Positions 1-7,824 of a stretch of DNA of 31,129 bases are shown here, in pieces. The translations under genes were made by a program, and so were the position numbers. Within the stretch, counting starts at the first letter, position 1, and the number at the start of each line of letters is the position of its first letter. The notes under the pieces were generated by a model. It was not told where the DNA came from and searched no databases. It worked only from the letters and a program-made list of their open reading frames with translations. The DNA is from a virus, in the IMG/VR virus record IMGVR_UViG_3300042892_001799, positions 1-31,129 of that record; one strand, written 5' to 3'.

Positions 1-329
1 ATCTCATACAAGTGGGGAGGATCGTAGGAACCGTATACATCTTTGCGTAGCATTGACAAGCGTTGTTTGCCTGCCACATATTGATAGTTGGTGTGCCCAA
101 CATCAGGATTGGATTCCACGTCGATTAAGTCCACAATGGCACGTAGAGTAATACCGTCGATCTCTTTGGTGGTAATACCATCATAAAAGTGCAACTGTGC
201 TTTGATCTCTACCATGCTTTGGCTAACGTCTGCTATGCCTGCACATACTTTGGCAATTTGGGTCTGCCATTTTTCCAAGGCGAGCGGTTCTCTATGCCCA
301 CTACGCTTTACAACTGTGATGCTTTTCAT
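1..329 (-). CDS. nrdA: Ribonucleoside-diphosphate reductase large subunit, N-terminal part (runs off window)
   Basis: Reading the minus strand from the ATG at 329 gives about 109 residues that match the start of class Ia NrdA. It begins MKSITVVKRSGHREPLALEK and contains QLHFYDGITTKEID, a NYQYVAGK segment and LRKDVYGSYDPPHLYE. E. coli NrdA, as I recall it, has the same landmarks: VTKRDG, IQFYDGI, DYQYLAAR, LRKKAYG and PPALYDH. This stretch is the ATP-cone allosteric domain and the beginning of the catalytic domain; the radical-site cysteines lie outside the window. The enzyme reduces ribonucleotides to deoxyribonucleotides for phage DNA synthesis and needs an NrdB partner. An AGGA sits four bases before the ATG and overlaps the stop of the preceding gene, so translation is probably coupled. 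Identity is confident; the gene is cut only by the window edge. Confidence 0.9.
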   Translation of the reverse strand, partial: MKSITVVKRSGHREPLALEKWQTQIAKVCAGIADVSQSMVEIKAQLHFYDGITTKEIDGITLRAIVDLIDVESNPDVGHTNYQYVAGKQRLSMLRKDVYGSYDPPHLYE

Positions 330-335
330 TTTATC

Positions 336-761
336 CTAACGAATTTTTTGTTTTACTTGTTCTTGACTGACTTGCCGCCGGGGTTTTGACCGCCCCAGGC
401 TGATATTTACGACTTGATCAGGATCCCAATTCAGTATATATTTCTCTTGAGCGACTAGGACTAAATTGTCGCTTTGATACTCAATCATGCAGGCATCTTG
501 CATGTCTTCACGGTCTAGCATGCTGATAGTATACATGATTCCCAGGCCTCTTGCAACCGGACAATACTGGTTGTCGCTCAACAACTGCCAGGGATCAGGC
601 CAATCTTGTTGGTCGTCCCAGTGCAAATGATAAGCGGTCCATGGAGTCTGAAACCACCATTGATTGATTTTGGTTAAAGCAGGCTCTGAGTCCAGTGTCT
701 GACATTGCTGTCTTAACTGTGCCCAACTCTCCAGCCGCTCACTGAAGTCTCTAGGCCACAT
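336..761 (-). CDS. Conserved T4-like phage hypothetical protein, 141 aa
   Basis: A 141-residue soluble protein, unusually rich in tryptophan (nine) and glutamine, with no signal peptide or membrane segment. It starts MWPRDFSERLESWAQLR and has an acidic, aromatic middle (HWDDQQDWPDPW) and a basic C-terminus. It resembles uncharacterised proteins next to structural or nrd genes in T4-like marine phages, but I cannot give it a function. It lies six bases after the tailspike and its stop codon is seven bases before nrdA, so it is probably on the same transcript. Coding status is supported by tight packing and lack of an alternative gene in the interval. Confidence 0.7.
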   Translation of the reverse strand: MWPRDFSERLESWAQLRQQCQTLDSEPALTKINQWWFQTPWTAYHLHWDDQQDWPDPWQLLSDNQYCPVARGLGIMYTISMLDREDMQDACMIEYQSDNLVLVAQEKYILNWDPDQVVNISLGRSKPRRQVSQEQVKQKIR

Positions 762-766
762 TGCGT

Positions 767-2518
767 TTAATAACTACGACCCAAGTGTGTCAAACTGTAA
801 TAGATTTTACCAGCAGCTCTAACGGCATCAGTAGTGTATTTTACACTCATTGTACTGCCTACGTCAGTAACTTCTAATATTACATCAGTGTCTGAATTTT
901 GCACAAAATCGTCAGTGTAACTCAGTCCATCTCCTGCACTATCATCAGCATCATTGACCACTGTTATAGTACCTGTTCTCACTGATGTTTCTCTAGTGAT
1001 TGTGTATTCCATTTGAAATGCTTTGATCTGTACTGAACTCACTGTGAACAATGTGGTAGCAGTAGCACCAGCACTGAGAGTTGCTTGTGTGCCAGTCTCT
1101 CTTACGAAACTGCCCATTTGAATTTGAGCAGCACTGTCAATGCCAATGCTGGCAGGCACAGTTTGTGTGGCACCATTAAAGATTTTAATTCTAGGATAGG
1201 TACCACTGAAGGCTGTGGCACGTTGGAACATGTCGCCAACACTGATGTTGTTGATGGCATCAATAGTAATCACTGCCGATGCTGGCAGTGCTGTACCATT
1301 GAAGTGGTTGCCCACATCATAGAATATATTGTAACCTGAGGCATTCAAACTCACACCATTGATCAAAATGCCTTCTTCGTAGATGTTGTCAAAAACATTG
1401 CCAATGAATTTTACACCAGTGGGACCGCCATTGCTGGGAGTGGCACCACCTAGTATAGCCCCTTGGTACAATGTGTCAAATTGGCCATTGCTGACCACAC
1501 ATCCTTGTATTTGTTGTTCAGTATTCGTGCCGTAAGTAAATCCCGAAAATTTACAGTTATCAAAATTTACTTGTTTGCATGGCAAACTCACAGTGCTGGC
1601 CCAGTCAACTGCACGAGTATCATCCACGGATGTGGTCAAATCAGCAGTGGTCAATGGACCAGTGAAATCCATGCTGCTGAAAGAACACTGTTGTGCATTT
1701 TCAATCAATAGACCATTGTTCATTTGATTTGTCACAATGGCCATGCTAGATACTTCAATGTTTGTTGGCGGAGTGGCACCGTTGGTAGCAATGTTTACAC
1801 CTGTTTGTTGCAAACTGTCAGCGGTTTGTACCACGTAACTGGGCAATGATTCAGCAGCCCAGTACAACGCATTTGAAATCACAATGCCTGTGGCAGGCAC
1901 AGGGGCAATGCTTCTATAGTATGTGCTGTTGGGAACATAGTATACCAATGTACTTTCAGCATACGCTGTATTGGCTGCCCAGTTTTGCACCAAGAAGTTG
2001 ATGACACTGCTGTTGGCACCTTCGCCGTAGAGTTTGGCATAAGGAGGGATTTTTATTGTGTTTGTGACTATGTAGTTGCCAGCAGGGAAAAACAGACTGC
2101 GTCGAATAGCTGTGTTGTTTTGCACACAGAACAATTGGAATAATGCACGATTGATAGCCGCTGTGTCATCAGTCACTCCGTCGCCCACTGCACCAAAGTC
2201 TGTGATCACTGCATAACTGTCCAGTCGACTTTGTATGCTTTGTGAAATTGGACTACTGGGTGTGGCACCTGTTTGTGCAGTGTATCCAGCAGCTTCGCCT
2301 TTGAAAGTGTACTGTCCAGCAAAACTTAAGATATCTGAGAATTCAGTTAAGATCTCTGTGTTGCCAACTACAGGGGCACCTTCTTCTAGGGCACCATTGC
2401 CAATGAACAGCCTACGATCGTCAACTGCCCAGCCTAGTTCAGCACCTGCCAGGGGTTGAGGTAAATCTTCTTGCAGACCTTTGCGGGCGGTAATTCTTGA
2501 TATTTGTACGATTGCCAC
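767..2518 (-). CDS. Tailspike / tail fibre protein with pectin-lyase-type beta-helix
   Basis: The 583-residue protein opens with a typical phage fibre attachment region (MAIVQISRITARKGLQEDLP, then GAELGWAVDDRRLFIGNG), as found in proteins that dock on the baseplate or on another fibre. From about residue 103 comes VITDFGAVGDGVTDDTAAIN, the signature of the pectate_lyase_3 right-handed beta-helix, followed by FFPAGNYIV and YGEGANSSVI. The rest is a long Asn/Gly/Ser/Thr-rich beta-solenoid region ending in a compact beta domain. Such proteins bind and often cut surface polysaccharide at adsorption. No catalytic residues can be assigned from sequence alone. The start is GTG at 2518, with AAGGA eight bases upstream and a GCTAAATA late-type motif about 25 bases upstream, inside the end of the exonuclease gene. 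Function as a receptor-binding spike is inferred. Confidence 0.85.
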   Translation of the reverse strand: MAIVQISRITARKGLQEDLPQPLAGAELGWAVDDRRLFIGNGALEEGAPVVGNTEILTEFSDILSFAGQYTFKGEAAGYTAQTGATPSSPISQSIQSRLDSYAVITDFGAVGDGVTDDTAAINRALFQLFCVQNNTAIRRSLFFPAGNYIVTNTIKIPPYAKLYGEGANSSVINFLVQNWAANTAYAESTLVYYVPNSTYYRSIAPVPATGIVISNALYWAAESLPSYVVQTADSLQQTGVNIATNGATPPTNIEVSSMAIVTNQMNNGLLIENAQQCSFSSMDFTGPLTTADLTTSVDDTRAVDWASTVSLPCKQVNFDNCKFSGFTYGTNTEQQIQGCVVSNGQFDTLYQGAILGGATPSNGGPTGVKFIGNVFDNIYEEGILINGVSLNASGYNIFYDVGNHFNGTALPASAVITIDAINNISVGDMFQRATAFSGTYPRIKIFNGATQTVPASIGIDSAAQIQMGSFVRETGTQATLSAGATATTLFTVSSVQIKAFQMEYTITRETSVRTGTITVVNDADDSAGDGLSYTDDFVQNSDTDVILEVTDVGSTMSVKYTTDAVRAAGKIYYSLTHLGRSY

Positions 2519-2537
2519 AGTGTGATTCCTTCGGGTA

Positions 2538-3254
2538 TCACATATTTAGCAAGTAATACTGTTCAACCTTTTTCCACCACAGGTCACGATATTTTTCAAA
2601 TTCCTGCCCCTCCAGCACAAATTCCTGATATTCTGGCTGGGTGATCATGTTCATTTGTTCATCCAGCTGGGGTTTGACACACATCAAAACTACGCCTTTT
2701 TTGATTCGTGTTCCATGCAGTTCATTGTGTGCTTCAGCATAGGCACACAACTGCACAAAATAATCATCAATCCATTCGCGTTTTTTGGGCTTGTTGGTTT
2801 GCTTGTAATCTAATATGGCTTCTTCATTTAAATGTATGCCTGCACCATCAGTTGTTCCTGCGTACACTTTGGGAAAATACAGCGGAACCTCAATGCCCCA
2901 AAATTCACTCACATTCTTCAAACCGTATTCCACAACCTTGTGTGCCATAGCATGACTGGCCCATGAGAACGGATTCGTACCACGATCTTTGATCACGCCT
3001 TCTTTGACATATTGTTCAAGATAGGTATGCATACGGGTGCCACGGTTGGCTGCTTCTGTGGTAATGGCCTGTGCCGCTTCTGTACCCACTCTGGCTCGCC
3101 AGTTCTGCAAAGCCCGTTTGCTTTCCTCACTTTTGGTTTTGTCAAGTATGGTTGTGACACTGGGTAACTTGTTTCCGTCAGGTGTGGCATAGTAGCGTTT
3201 GCCTTCAATTGTGACACGTGGTACTGGTTGGTAATCAAATCTGGGATTTAACAA
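2538..3254 (-). CDS. PD-(D/E)XK family exonuclease (MGME1/RecB-like)
   Basis: The protein has the layout of the PD-(D/E)XK nucleases found in T4-like marine phages: PRVTIEGKRYYATPDG, then KLPSVTTILDKTK, a helical GTRMHTYLEQYV segment, a GTTDGAG acidic site, the core AILDYKQTNKPKK (D-x-K) and a following DDYFVQLCAYAEAH helix. These are the metal-binding and QxxxY-type elements of Cas4/RecB/MGME1-like 5' or single-strand exonucleases, so a role in DNA processing or recombination is likely. I chose the TTG at 3254, one base after the iscA stop, because the protein then begins directly with MLNPRFDYQPVPRVT. In-frame ATGs at 3299 and 3344 would overlap iscA by 44-89 bases and lack a Shine-Dalgarno. 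It is the last probable gene of the isc/radical SAM transcript before the tailspike. Confidence 0.8.
   Translation of the reverse strand: MLNPRFDYQPVPRVTIEGKRYYATPDGNKLPSVTTILDKTKSEESKRALQNWRARVGTEAAQAITTEAANRGTRMHTYLEQYVKEGVIKDRGTNPFSWASHAMAHKVVEYGLKNVSEFWGIEVPLYFPKVYAGTTDGAGIHLNEEAILDYKQTNKPKKREWIDDYFVQLCAYAEAHNELHGTRIKKGVVLMCVKPQLDEQMNMITQPEYQEFVLEGQEFEKYRDLWWKKVEQYYLLNM
2543..2550 (-). promoter_or_regulatory. Putative late promoter (GCTAAATA) for the tailspike gene
   Basis: GCTAAATA on the minus strand, inside the last codons of the exonuclease gene and about 25 bases before the GTG of the tailspike. It resembles the T4 gp55-dependent late element TATAAATA with two changes. The same octamer occurs at 8790-8797 in front of another late-region gene. 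Such a motif can occur by chance, so the call is moderate. Confidence 0.4.
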
Positions 3255-3255
3255 A

Positions 3256-3579
3256 TTAAACTCTAAAACTTTCTCCGCAACCGCAGCGGTCACGTTCATT
3301 GGGATTGGTAAATTCAAAGCCTTCATTGAGGCCTTGGCGTACATAGTCTACTTGTGTGCCACGCAGGTATACATCATGTTTTTTGTCAACTAACACACAG
3401 AAATCATTTTGAGCATAATTTATGTTGCCAGCGTCAGGTTCGTATTCTTTAACATATTCTAACACATAAGCAAGCCCTGAGCAACCGGTAGTTTTAACCC
3501 CCAGACGTATGCCAGCATAGCCCTTGGTTTGAACCAATTTTTGGATTTTGTTTCGTGCTTGATCAGTTATGGTTATCAT
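3256..3579 (-). CDS. iscA: A-type Fe-S cluster carrier, IscA
   Basis: A full-length 107-residue A-type carrier. The three cluster-binding cysteines are present: Cys33 in TTGCSGLAYVLEY, and Cys99 and Cys101 in the C-terminal RCGCGESFRV. Other IscA landmarks are IRLGVKTTGCSG, LRGTQVDYVRQGLNEGFEF and TNPN. E. coli IscA, as I recall it, is the same length with the same C-terminal CGCGESF. These proteins accept [2Fe-2S] units, and with partners help form and deliver [4Fe-4S] clusters to apo-proteins such as radical SAM enzymes. The gene starts 11 bases after rsam-2 and is the fourth gene of the iscU operon. An AGTAAATA motif (3585-3592) lies just upstream and may give extra late transcription. ErpA or SufA are alternatives, but the overall pattern is closest to IscA. 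Confidence 0.93.
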   Translation of the reverse strand: MITITDQARNKIQKLVQTKGYAGIRLGVKTTGCSGLAYVLEYVKEYEPDAGNINYAQNDFCVLVDKKHDVYLRGTQVDYVRQGLNEGFEFTNPNERDRCGCGESFRV

Positions 3580-3590
3580 AATAGTATTTA

Positions 3591-5309
3591 CTAGTCAATC
3601 TCGTTGCATAGCTCGTTGGCAATTTGTTTGAAGTCGCTTTTTACAGTCAATTGAAAAAGTTTTTTTGATACGTCTCTAGGCAATACCTTTAACACCTGTA
3701 AAATAAAACGGTCATCAACTGTTAACGACCCACCAAATGACATAGGCTCACAAGATTTTAGTATAGGGTTTCCTAAAAAATCCTGAGTAAAATAAAATTT
3801 TTGTTCGTTGATCCAGTTGGTATAGAGGTTGTTGCATAGTATACTGTATCCGCTGCTGTTTAACAAATTATCAATAATTGGTTCAATGTCTATGTGCATT
3901 CCAGTGTGTCGTATCGTAATAAATTTTATCACACTTAGAGCATTATAGAACCCAGACAACACTGTCATTTTTGCCAAATCTTGCTGATCAAACGAAATAC
4001 ATTTTTTGGGAATTTCGCTTACATAAAAATCAAAATTTGGATTAATCCTTGTGGATTTTACGTATTCAAATTGAAATTTGCGTTGATACTCAGGATCATA
4101 CACCGCAGGACTGGCTGGCAATGGTTCATTTAAAAATACAATGGGTAGTATATTTTTTTGAGTTATTTGTCGCAGAGTTTCCCGCCAGGTCAACGGCGTT
4201 TGTCCAGGTAATCCATAAATTAATTGTGCTTTCACAATCAACTGCGGATGTCGTGTGGTCAGTTCATCTGCCATGGCTGCATGAGTTTCCCAGCCCACAT
4301 CGGGCCGATCAATGTTTTTCAATATTTCCTCATTGGTGTCTTGTATAGAAAAGTTCAGCGTCTTTTGCACTAGACCACTTTCGGCCATGATGTTGAAAAT
4401 TTTCAAGTTGACGTCTTTGCGTAGTTTGCTGTAGTTGCCACTGATTTTAAATCCAGCATTGTGTTGCAGATTTTTTTGTGCAAAGTATTCAATCATGTCA
4501 ACATCTTCGTCATACTGTCCAACATTGGCATCTGACAGATAAATTTGTCTGATTCCCAGTTCATAAAATAGATCAATTTCTTCCCGGTAGGTATTCTTGC
4601 GTCGAGATATCTTGTTTCCTAATCCGCTGTTCCAATCACAAAATGTACAAGAATACGGACATCCCCTGGTCAATGTGTATGGCAAATACAGTGTTCCGTT
4701 ACGGTCTAAAATTGTGCGGGTCATCTCAGCAAACAATTCTCGATTGTGTGTAAAAGGACTGGTACTGATCATTTTTACAAATTTATAATCTGCTACAATA
4801 GGCAAATCAGTATGGTGATTTACCCAGCCACAGTTGGATGTGTTGAATGCAATCAGTGGAGTTTCAGTAACTAGACTTTTAATAATGTCTGCAAATGCCT
4901 GTTCTCCTGCACCGTACACTGCATAGTCAATGTAAGGGTGCTTGATAAAAAAGTCAGGGTCAAGATTGACATTGATGCTGGGACCACCTGCAATGACTTT
5001 GACATGGGCAGGCAACTGTGATCTAATTTGAACCAGTTGATTTATCAAGTATTCGTGATTCCAGATATAATGACTGGTGCAAAGAACGTTTGGTTGATAT
5101 TGATCAATGTATATCAACAATTCATCATTGGTCATTGTTTGTTGAACAGGCACTAGCCATTCTAGTTGCTTGGCAATTTCTGGATATGTTATATCAACAT
5201 AGGTTTTTAGATGCAACACAGCCGGATATAACCAAGACTTTGTTCCACCAGCGTGATACAGCAATATTTTTAACTTTTTATTATTTACAGATATCATAGT
5301 GGTATTCAT
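3591..5309 (-). CDS. B12-binding-domain radical SAM enzyme, paralogue 2
   Basis: A 572-residue enzyme with an N-terminal Rossmann-like cobalamin-binding type domain (residues about 12-150, with VLCTSHYIWNHEYL, VIAGGPS and YAVYGAGEQAF) and a radical SAM core opening with TRGCPYSCTFCDWNSGLG. The CxxxCxxC binds the [4Fe-4S] cluster that cleaves S-adenosylmethionine. Later landmarks shared with the upstream copy are LSDANVGQYDEDVDM, NFSIQDTNEEILKNIDRPDV, IYGLPGQT and EPLPASPAVYDPEY, then a helical C-terminal region. The classic B12 DxHxxG motif is absent, which is common in this class, so cobalamin binding is probable but not shown. Substrate unknown. The start is ATG 5309, overlapping the previous stop as TGATG; a TTG at 5312 is a less likely start. 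This is the second copy of a tandem duplication between iscU and iscA. Confidence 0.88.
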   Translation of the reverse strand: MNTTMISVNNKKLKILLYHAGGTKSWLYPAVLHLKTYVDITYPEIAKQLEWLVPVQQTMTNDELLIYIDQYQPNVLCTSHYIWNHEYLINQLVQIRSQLPAHVKVIAGGPSINVNLDPDFFIKHPYIDYAVYGAGEQAFADIIKSLVTETPLIAFNTSNCGWVNHHTDLPIVADYKFVKMISTSPFTHNRELFAEMTRTILDRNGTLYLPYTLTRGCPYSCTFCDWNSGLGNKISRRKNTYREEIDLFYELGIRQIYLSDANVGQYDEDVDMIEYFAQKNLQHNAGFKISGNYSKLRKDVNLKIFNIMAESGLVQKTLNFSIQDTNEEILKNIDRPDVGWETHAAMADELTTRHPQLIVKAQLIYGLPGQTPLTWRETLRQITQKNILPIVFLNEPLPASPAVYDPEYQRKFQFEYVKSTRINPNFDFYVSEIPKKCISFDQQDLAKMTVLSGFYNALSVIKFITIRHTGMHIDIEPIIDNLLNSSGYSILCNNLYTNWINEQKFYFTQDFLGNPILKSCEPMSFGGSLTVDDRFILQVLKVLPRDVSKKLFQLTVKSDFKQIANELCNEID

Positions 5310-7033
5310 CAAGCCAATTCAGCATATAGTTTCATAACGTAATGAAATAAGATTTTTTCTCTGGCCAAATGAGATAACTGTTCTTTTTGATCATCTGGTA
5401 ACAAGTTTTGAACTTGCAAAAGAAATTTCTCGTGGTTAATCAACTCTACACCATGGTACCCAACTTCACAAGAATAATTTGCAACATTTCCTGAAAAATC
5501 TTGAGTGAGATAAAAAATTTGTTCGTTGGACCAATTTTTATAAAGATTGTCACATAAAATACGATATCCTTCGCTGAGCAACAAATTATCAATTATAAAT
5601 TCAGTGTCTATTCGCGATCCAACATGTTGTATCATGGTTAAATTTATTAGACTAATTGCCTCGCATATCCCTGATAATATAAACATTTCTACTAGATCAT
5701 GTTGGCTAAATGAAACACACTTTTTAGGAATTATACCTACATAATAATTTTGTTGAAAATCTTTACGTACAGCCTTGTCGTATTCAAATTCCCATTTCTT
5801 TTGGTATTCTGGATCATACATGGCAGGACTGGCTGGCAATGGTTCATTTACAAACCAAATTGGTAACATATTTTTTGCAAGAATTTGTTGCATGGTCTGT
5901 CGCCACGATTCAACTGTTTGTCCAGGCAATCCACAAATCAACTGAGTTTTGACAATCAAGTGAGGATATTTCCCTCGCAATTCGTCAGCCATGGCTACAT
6001 GTGTCTCCCACCCCACATCCGGACGATCAATGTTTTTTAATACTTGTTCATTGATGTCCTGTATGGAGAAGTTCAAAGTCTTTTGCACAAGACCACTTTC
6101 GGCCATAATGCTAAACATTTTCAAATTGTTTTTTTTGTTTAACTTGCTATAATTTCCTGATATACGAAAACCTGCATTTTCTTGCAGATTTTTTTGAGCA
6201 AAGTATTCGACCATGTCAACATCTTCATCATATTGTCCAACATTGGCGTCAGACAAATAAATGTTTTTAACTCCTAATTTGTGGAACAAATCAATTTCTT
6301 GTTGATAGGTGTTTTTGCGCCGAGACACTTTGTTTCCAAGTCCGCTGTTCCAATCACAGAATGTACATGCATACGGGCAACCTCTTGTGAGAGTGTACGG
6401 GACCCACTCAGCTACGTTAGTCACATTTTTTTTCTTGGCATTTGCAACCATACGCCCAAATAGTTCTGCATTGTGTACAAAAGGACTGGTCTCTAACATC
6501 TTTACAAACTTGTAATTGGCCACATTTGTTTTTCCAGTTTGATTGTTTTTCCAGGCACAGTTGGATGTGTTGAATGCAATCATGGGCGTTTCTAATACCA
6601 AATGACTGACAATGTCTGCAAATGCCTGTTCGCCTGCACCGTACACTGCATAGTCAATGTAGGGGTGTTGATCAAAAAAATATTTGTTGTTGTTGACATC
6701 AATGCTGGGACCACCTGCAATTACTGCTTGAATATGCAGTTTAGGCTTGATACGAGCTAACTGATTGATTAAAAAATCATGGTTCCAAAGATAATGACTG
6801 GTGCATAAAATATCAACATTGTTTTGTTTAATATGTTGTAGTAACTCATCGTCAGTCATTGCATCTTGTATAGGCAACAACCATTCTAATTTTTCTGCTA
6901 GTTCTGGATACAGCGTATCAATATATGTTTTAAACACCAAAACATTAACTTTGATCCAACCTTGCATTCCAGTTTGATAAAATAATATCCTAGTTTTTTT
7001 TTGTGAAAAAAAACTGCTTGGGCTACGCGACAT
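5309..7033 (-). CDS. B12-binding-domain radical SAM enzyme, paralogue 1
   Basis: A 574-residue protein closely similar along its whole length to the downstream copy. A cobalamin-binding-like domain spans about residues 14-150 (ILCTSHYLWNHDFL, VIAGGPSIDV, YAVYGAGEQAF). The radical SAM core starts at TRGCPYACTFCDWNSGLG with Cys219, Cys223 and Cys226, followed by YLSDANVGQYDEDVDMVEYF, FSIQDINEQVLKNIDRPDVG and ICGLPGQTVESW. The two copies differ mainly at the N-terminus, in an insert near residues 198-210, and in the C-terminal third. Enzymes of this architecture methylate or rearrange unactivated carbons in lipids, peptides or antibiotics; the phage substrate cannot be inferred. The gene begins six bases after the iscU stop, which strongly suggests co-expression with the cluster scaffold. 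Confidence 0.88.
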   Translation of the reverse strand: MSRSPSSFFSQKKTRILFYQTGMQGWIKVNVLVFKTYIDTLYPELAEKLEWLLPIQDAMTDDELLQHIKQNNVDILCTSHYLWNHDFLINQLARIKPKLHIQAVIAGGPSIDVNNNKYFFDQHPYIDYAVYGAGEQAFADIVSHLVLETPMIAFNTSNCAWKNNQTGKTNVANYKFVKMLETSPFVHNAELFGRMVANAKKKNVTNVAEWVPYTLTRGCPYACTFCDWNSGLGNKVSRRKNTYQQEIDLFHKLGVKNIYLSDANVGQYDEDVDMVEYFAQKNLQENAGFRISGNYSKLNKKNNLKMFSIMAESGLVQKTLNFSIQDINEQVLKNIDRPDVGWETHVAMADELRGKYPHLIVKTQLICGLPGQTVESWRQTMQQILAKNMLPIWFVNEPLPASPAMYDPEYQKKWEFEYDKAVRKDFQQNYYVGIIPKKCVSFSQHDLVEMFILSGICEAISLINLTMIQHVGSRIDTEFIIDNLLLSEGYRILCDNLYKNWSNEQIFYLTQDFSGNVANYSCEVGYHGVELINHEKFLLQVQNLLPDDQKEQLSHLAREKILFHYVMKLYAELA

Positions 7034-7039
7034 GTTGTG

Positions 7040-7411
7040 TTAATGTTTTTTCTTGTAATCTTCTACAGCAGCCTTTATAGCATCTTCAGCAAGAATAGAA
7101 CAATGAATCTTGACTGGTGGCAATGCGAGTTCTTGAGCAATCTCTGAATTTTTAAGAGCTGCGGCCTCGTCAAGCGTTCGTCCTTTAACCCACTCGGTAA
7201 CAAGAGAGGATGAGGCAATCGCACTTCCGCATCCGTACGTTTTGAATCTGGCATCTGTTATAATTCCGTTTTCAACTTTGATTTGCAGTTTCATCACATC
7301 ACCGCAAGCAGGTGCACCTACCATGCCTGTACCAACAGTGTCGTCAATTTCAAACTTGCCCACATTGCGTGGATTTTCATAATGATCAATTACTTTTTCT
7401 GAATAAGCCAT
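7040..7411 (-). CDS. iscU: Fe-S cluster assembly scaffold IscU
   Basis: A complete 123-residue IscU. It starts MAYSEKVIDHYENPRNVG and keeps every functional residue: Cys36 and Asp38 in GAPACGDVMK, Cys61 in YGCGSAIASSS, and His103-Cys104 in KIHCSILAEDAIKAA. It also has the LPPVK loop (97-101) that the chaperone HscA recognises, so it looks able to use a host Isc machine. Long runs are the same as beta/gammaproteobacterial IscU as I remember it, which points to acquisition from such a host. The role is to assemble [2Fe-2S]/[4Fe-4S] clusters with sulfur from IscS and hand them on. No iscS, hscA, hscB or fdx is present here. It is first in its operon, with GAAGGA before the ATG and a consensus sigma70 promoter just upstream. 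Confidence 0.96.
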   Translation of the reverse strand: MAYSEKVIDHYENPRNVGKFEIDDTVGTGMVGAPACGDVMKLQIKVENGIITDARFKTYGCGSAIASSSLVTEWVKGRTLDEAAALKNSEIAQELALPPVKIHCSILAEDAIKAAVEDYKKKH

Positions 7412-7428
7412 GTGATATTCCTTCGCTG

Positions 7429-7457
7429 ATTATAGCGTATTTACTGATAAATGTCAA
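7429..7457 (-). promoter_or_regulatory. Perfect-consensus sigma70 promoter of the iscU operon
   Basis: On the minus strand TTGACA (7457-7452) and TATAAT (7434-7429) are separated by exactly 17 bases, all twelve bases at consensus. The start point would fall about 10 bases before the iscU ATG region, followed by GAAGGA. The spacer also holds AGTAAATA (7438-7445), a late-type motif. Such strength suggests immediate early transcription by host polymerase. Confidence 0.9.
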
Positions 7458-7467
7458 CCGGAATGGG

Positions 7468-7824
7468 TTACTTGTTCATTCCGCGTTGCATGGCGGATTT
7501 GGCCGAGGCGGCCACAATGTCTTGTGCTTTGTTTACGGGCATTTTGGGTGCTACGTCGGGAGCCGCACCTTTGTATTTGATCACTCGGGGATTGTTAGGA
7601 TCCATGGGTTCTAGCACACTGTCCAAGGGAGGCTGACTCACAATGCTCACAATGTTTTTTTCACTAACAGGAAAACCTAAACTGCGAGCGGCTGATATAA
7701 ATGCATCTGTGCTGATTTGTTTTTGTGCATTTTCATCGTCAGCACGACCTGAAAGAAAATCCACTAGACCTTGCAGTTTGGCTGGATCTAGTGGTTTGCT
7801 GTTTTCGACTTCGTCGATTCTCAT
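7468..7824 (-). CDS. Conserved phage hypothetical protein, 118 aa
   Basis: A 118-residue soluble protein starting MRIDEVENSKPLDPAKLQGL, with a predicted helical N-terminal half and a proline-rich LEPMDPNNPRVIKYKG segment, ending in a basic tail. No known motif. Its ATG overlaps the last base of the preceding gene's stop (TGATG-type junction at 7824), so it is translationally coupled to the Ala/Gly-rich protein upstream and probably belongs to the same late structural or assembly group. It ends just before the iscU promoter, with no clear terminator between them. Confidence 0.65.
   Translation of the reverse strand: MRIDEVENSKPLDPAKLQGLVDFLSGRADDENAQKQISTDAFISAARSLGFPVSEKNIVSIVSQPPLDSVLEPMDPNNPRVIKYKGAAPDVAPKMPVNKAQDIVAASAKSAMQRGMNK

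Noticed and set aside
7412-7467. Terminator between the 118-residue gene and iscU
   Set aside because: No stem with a T-run is visible in this gap; it holds the promoter only, so read-through from late genes into iscU is possible.
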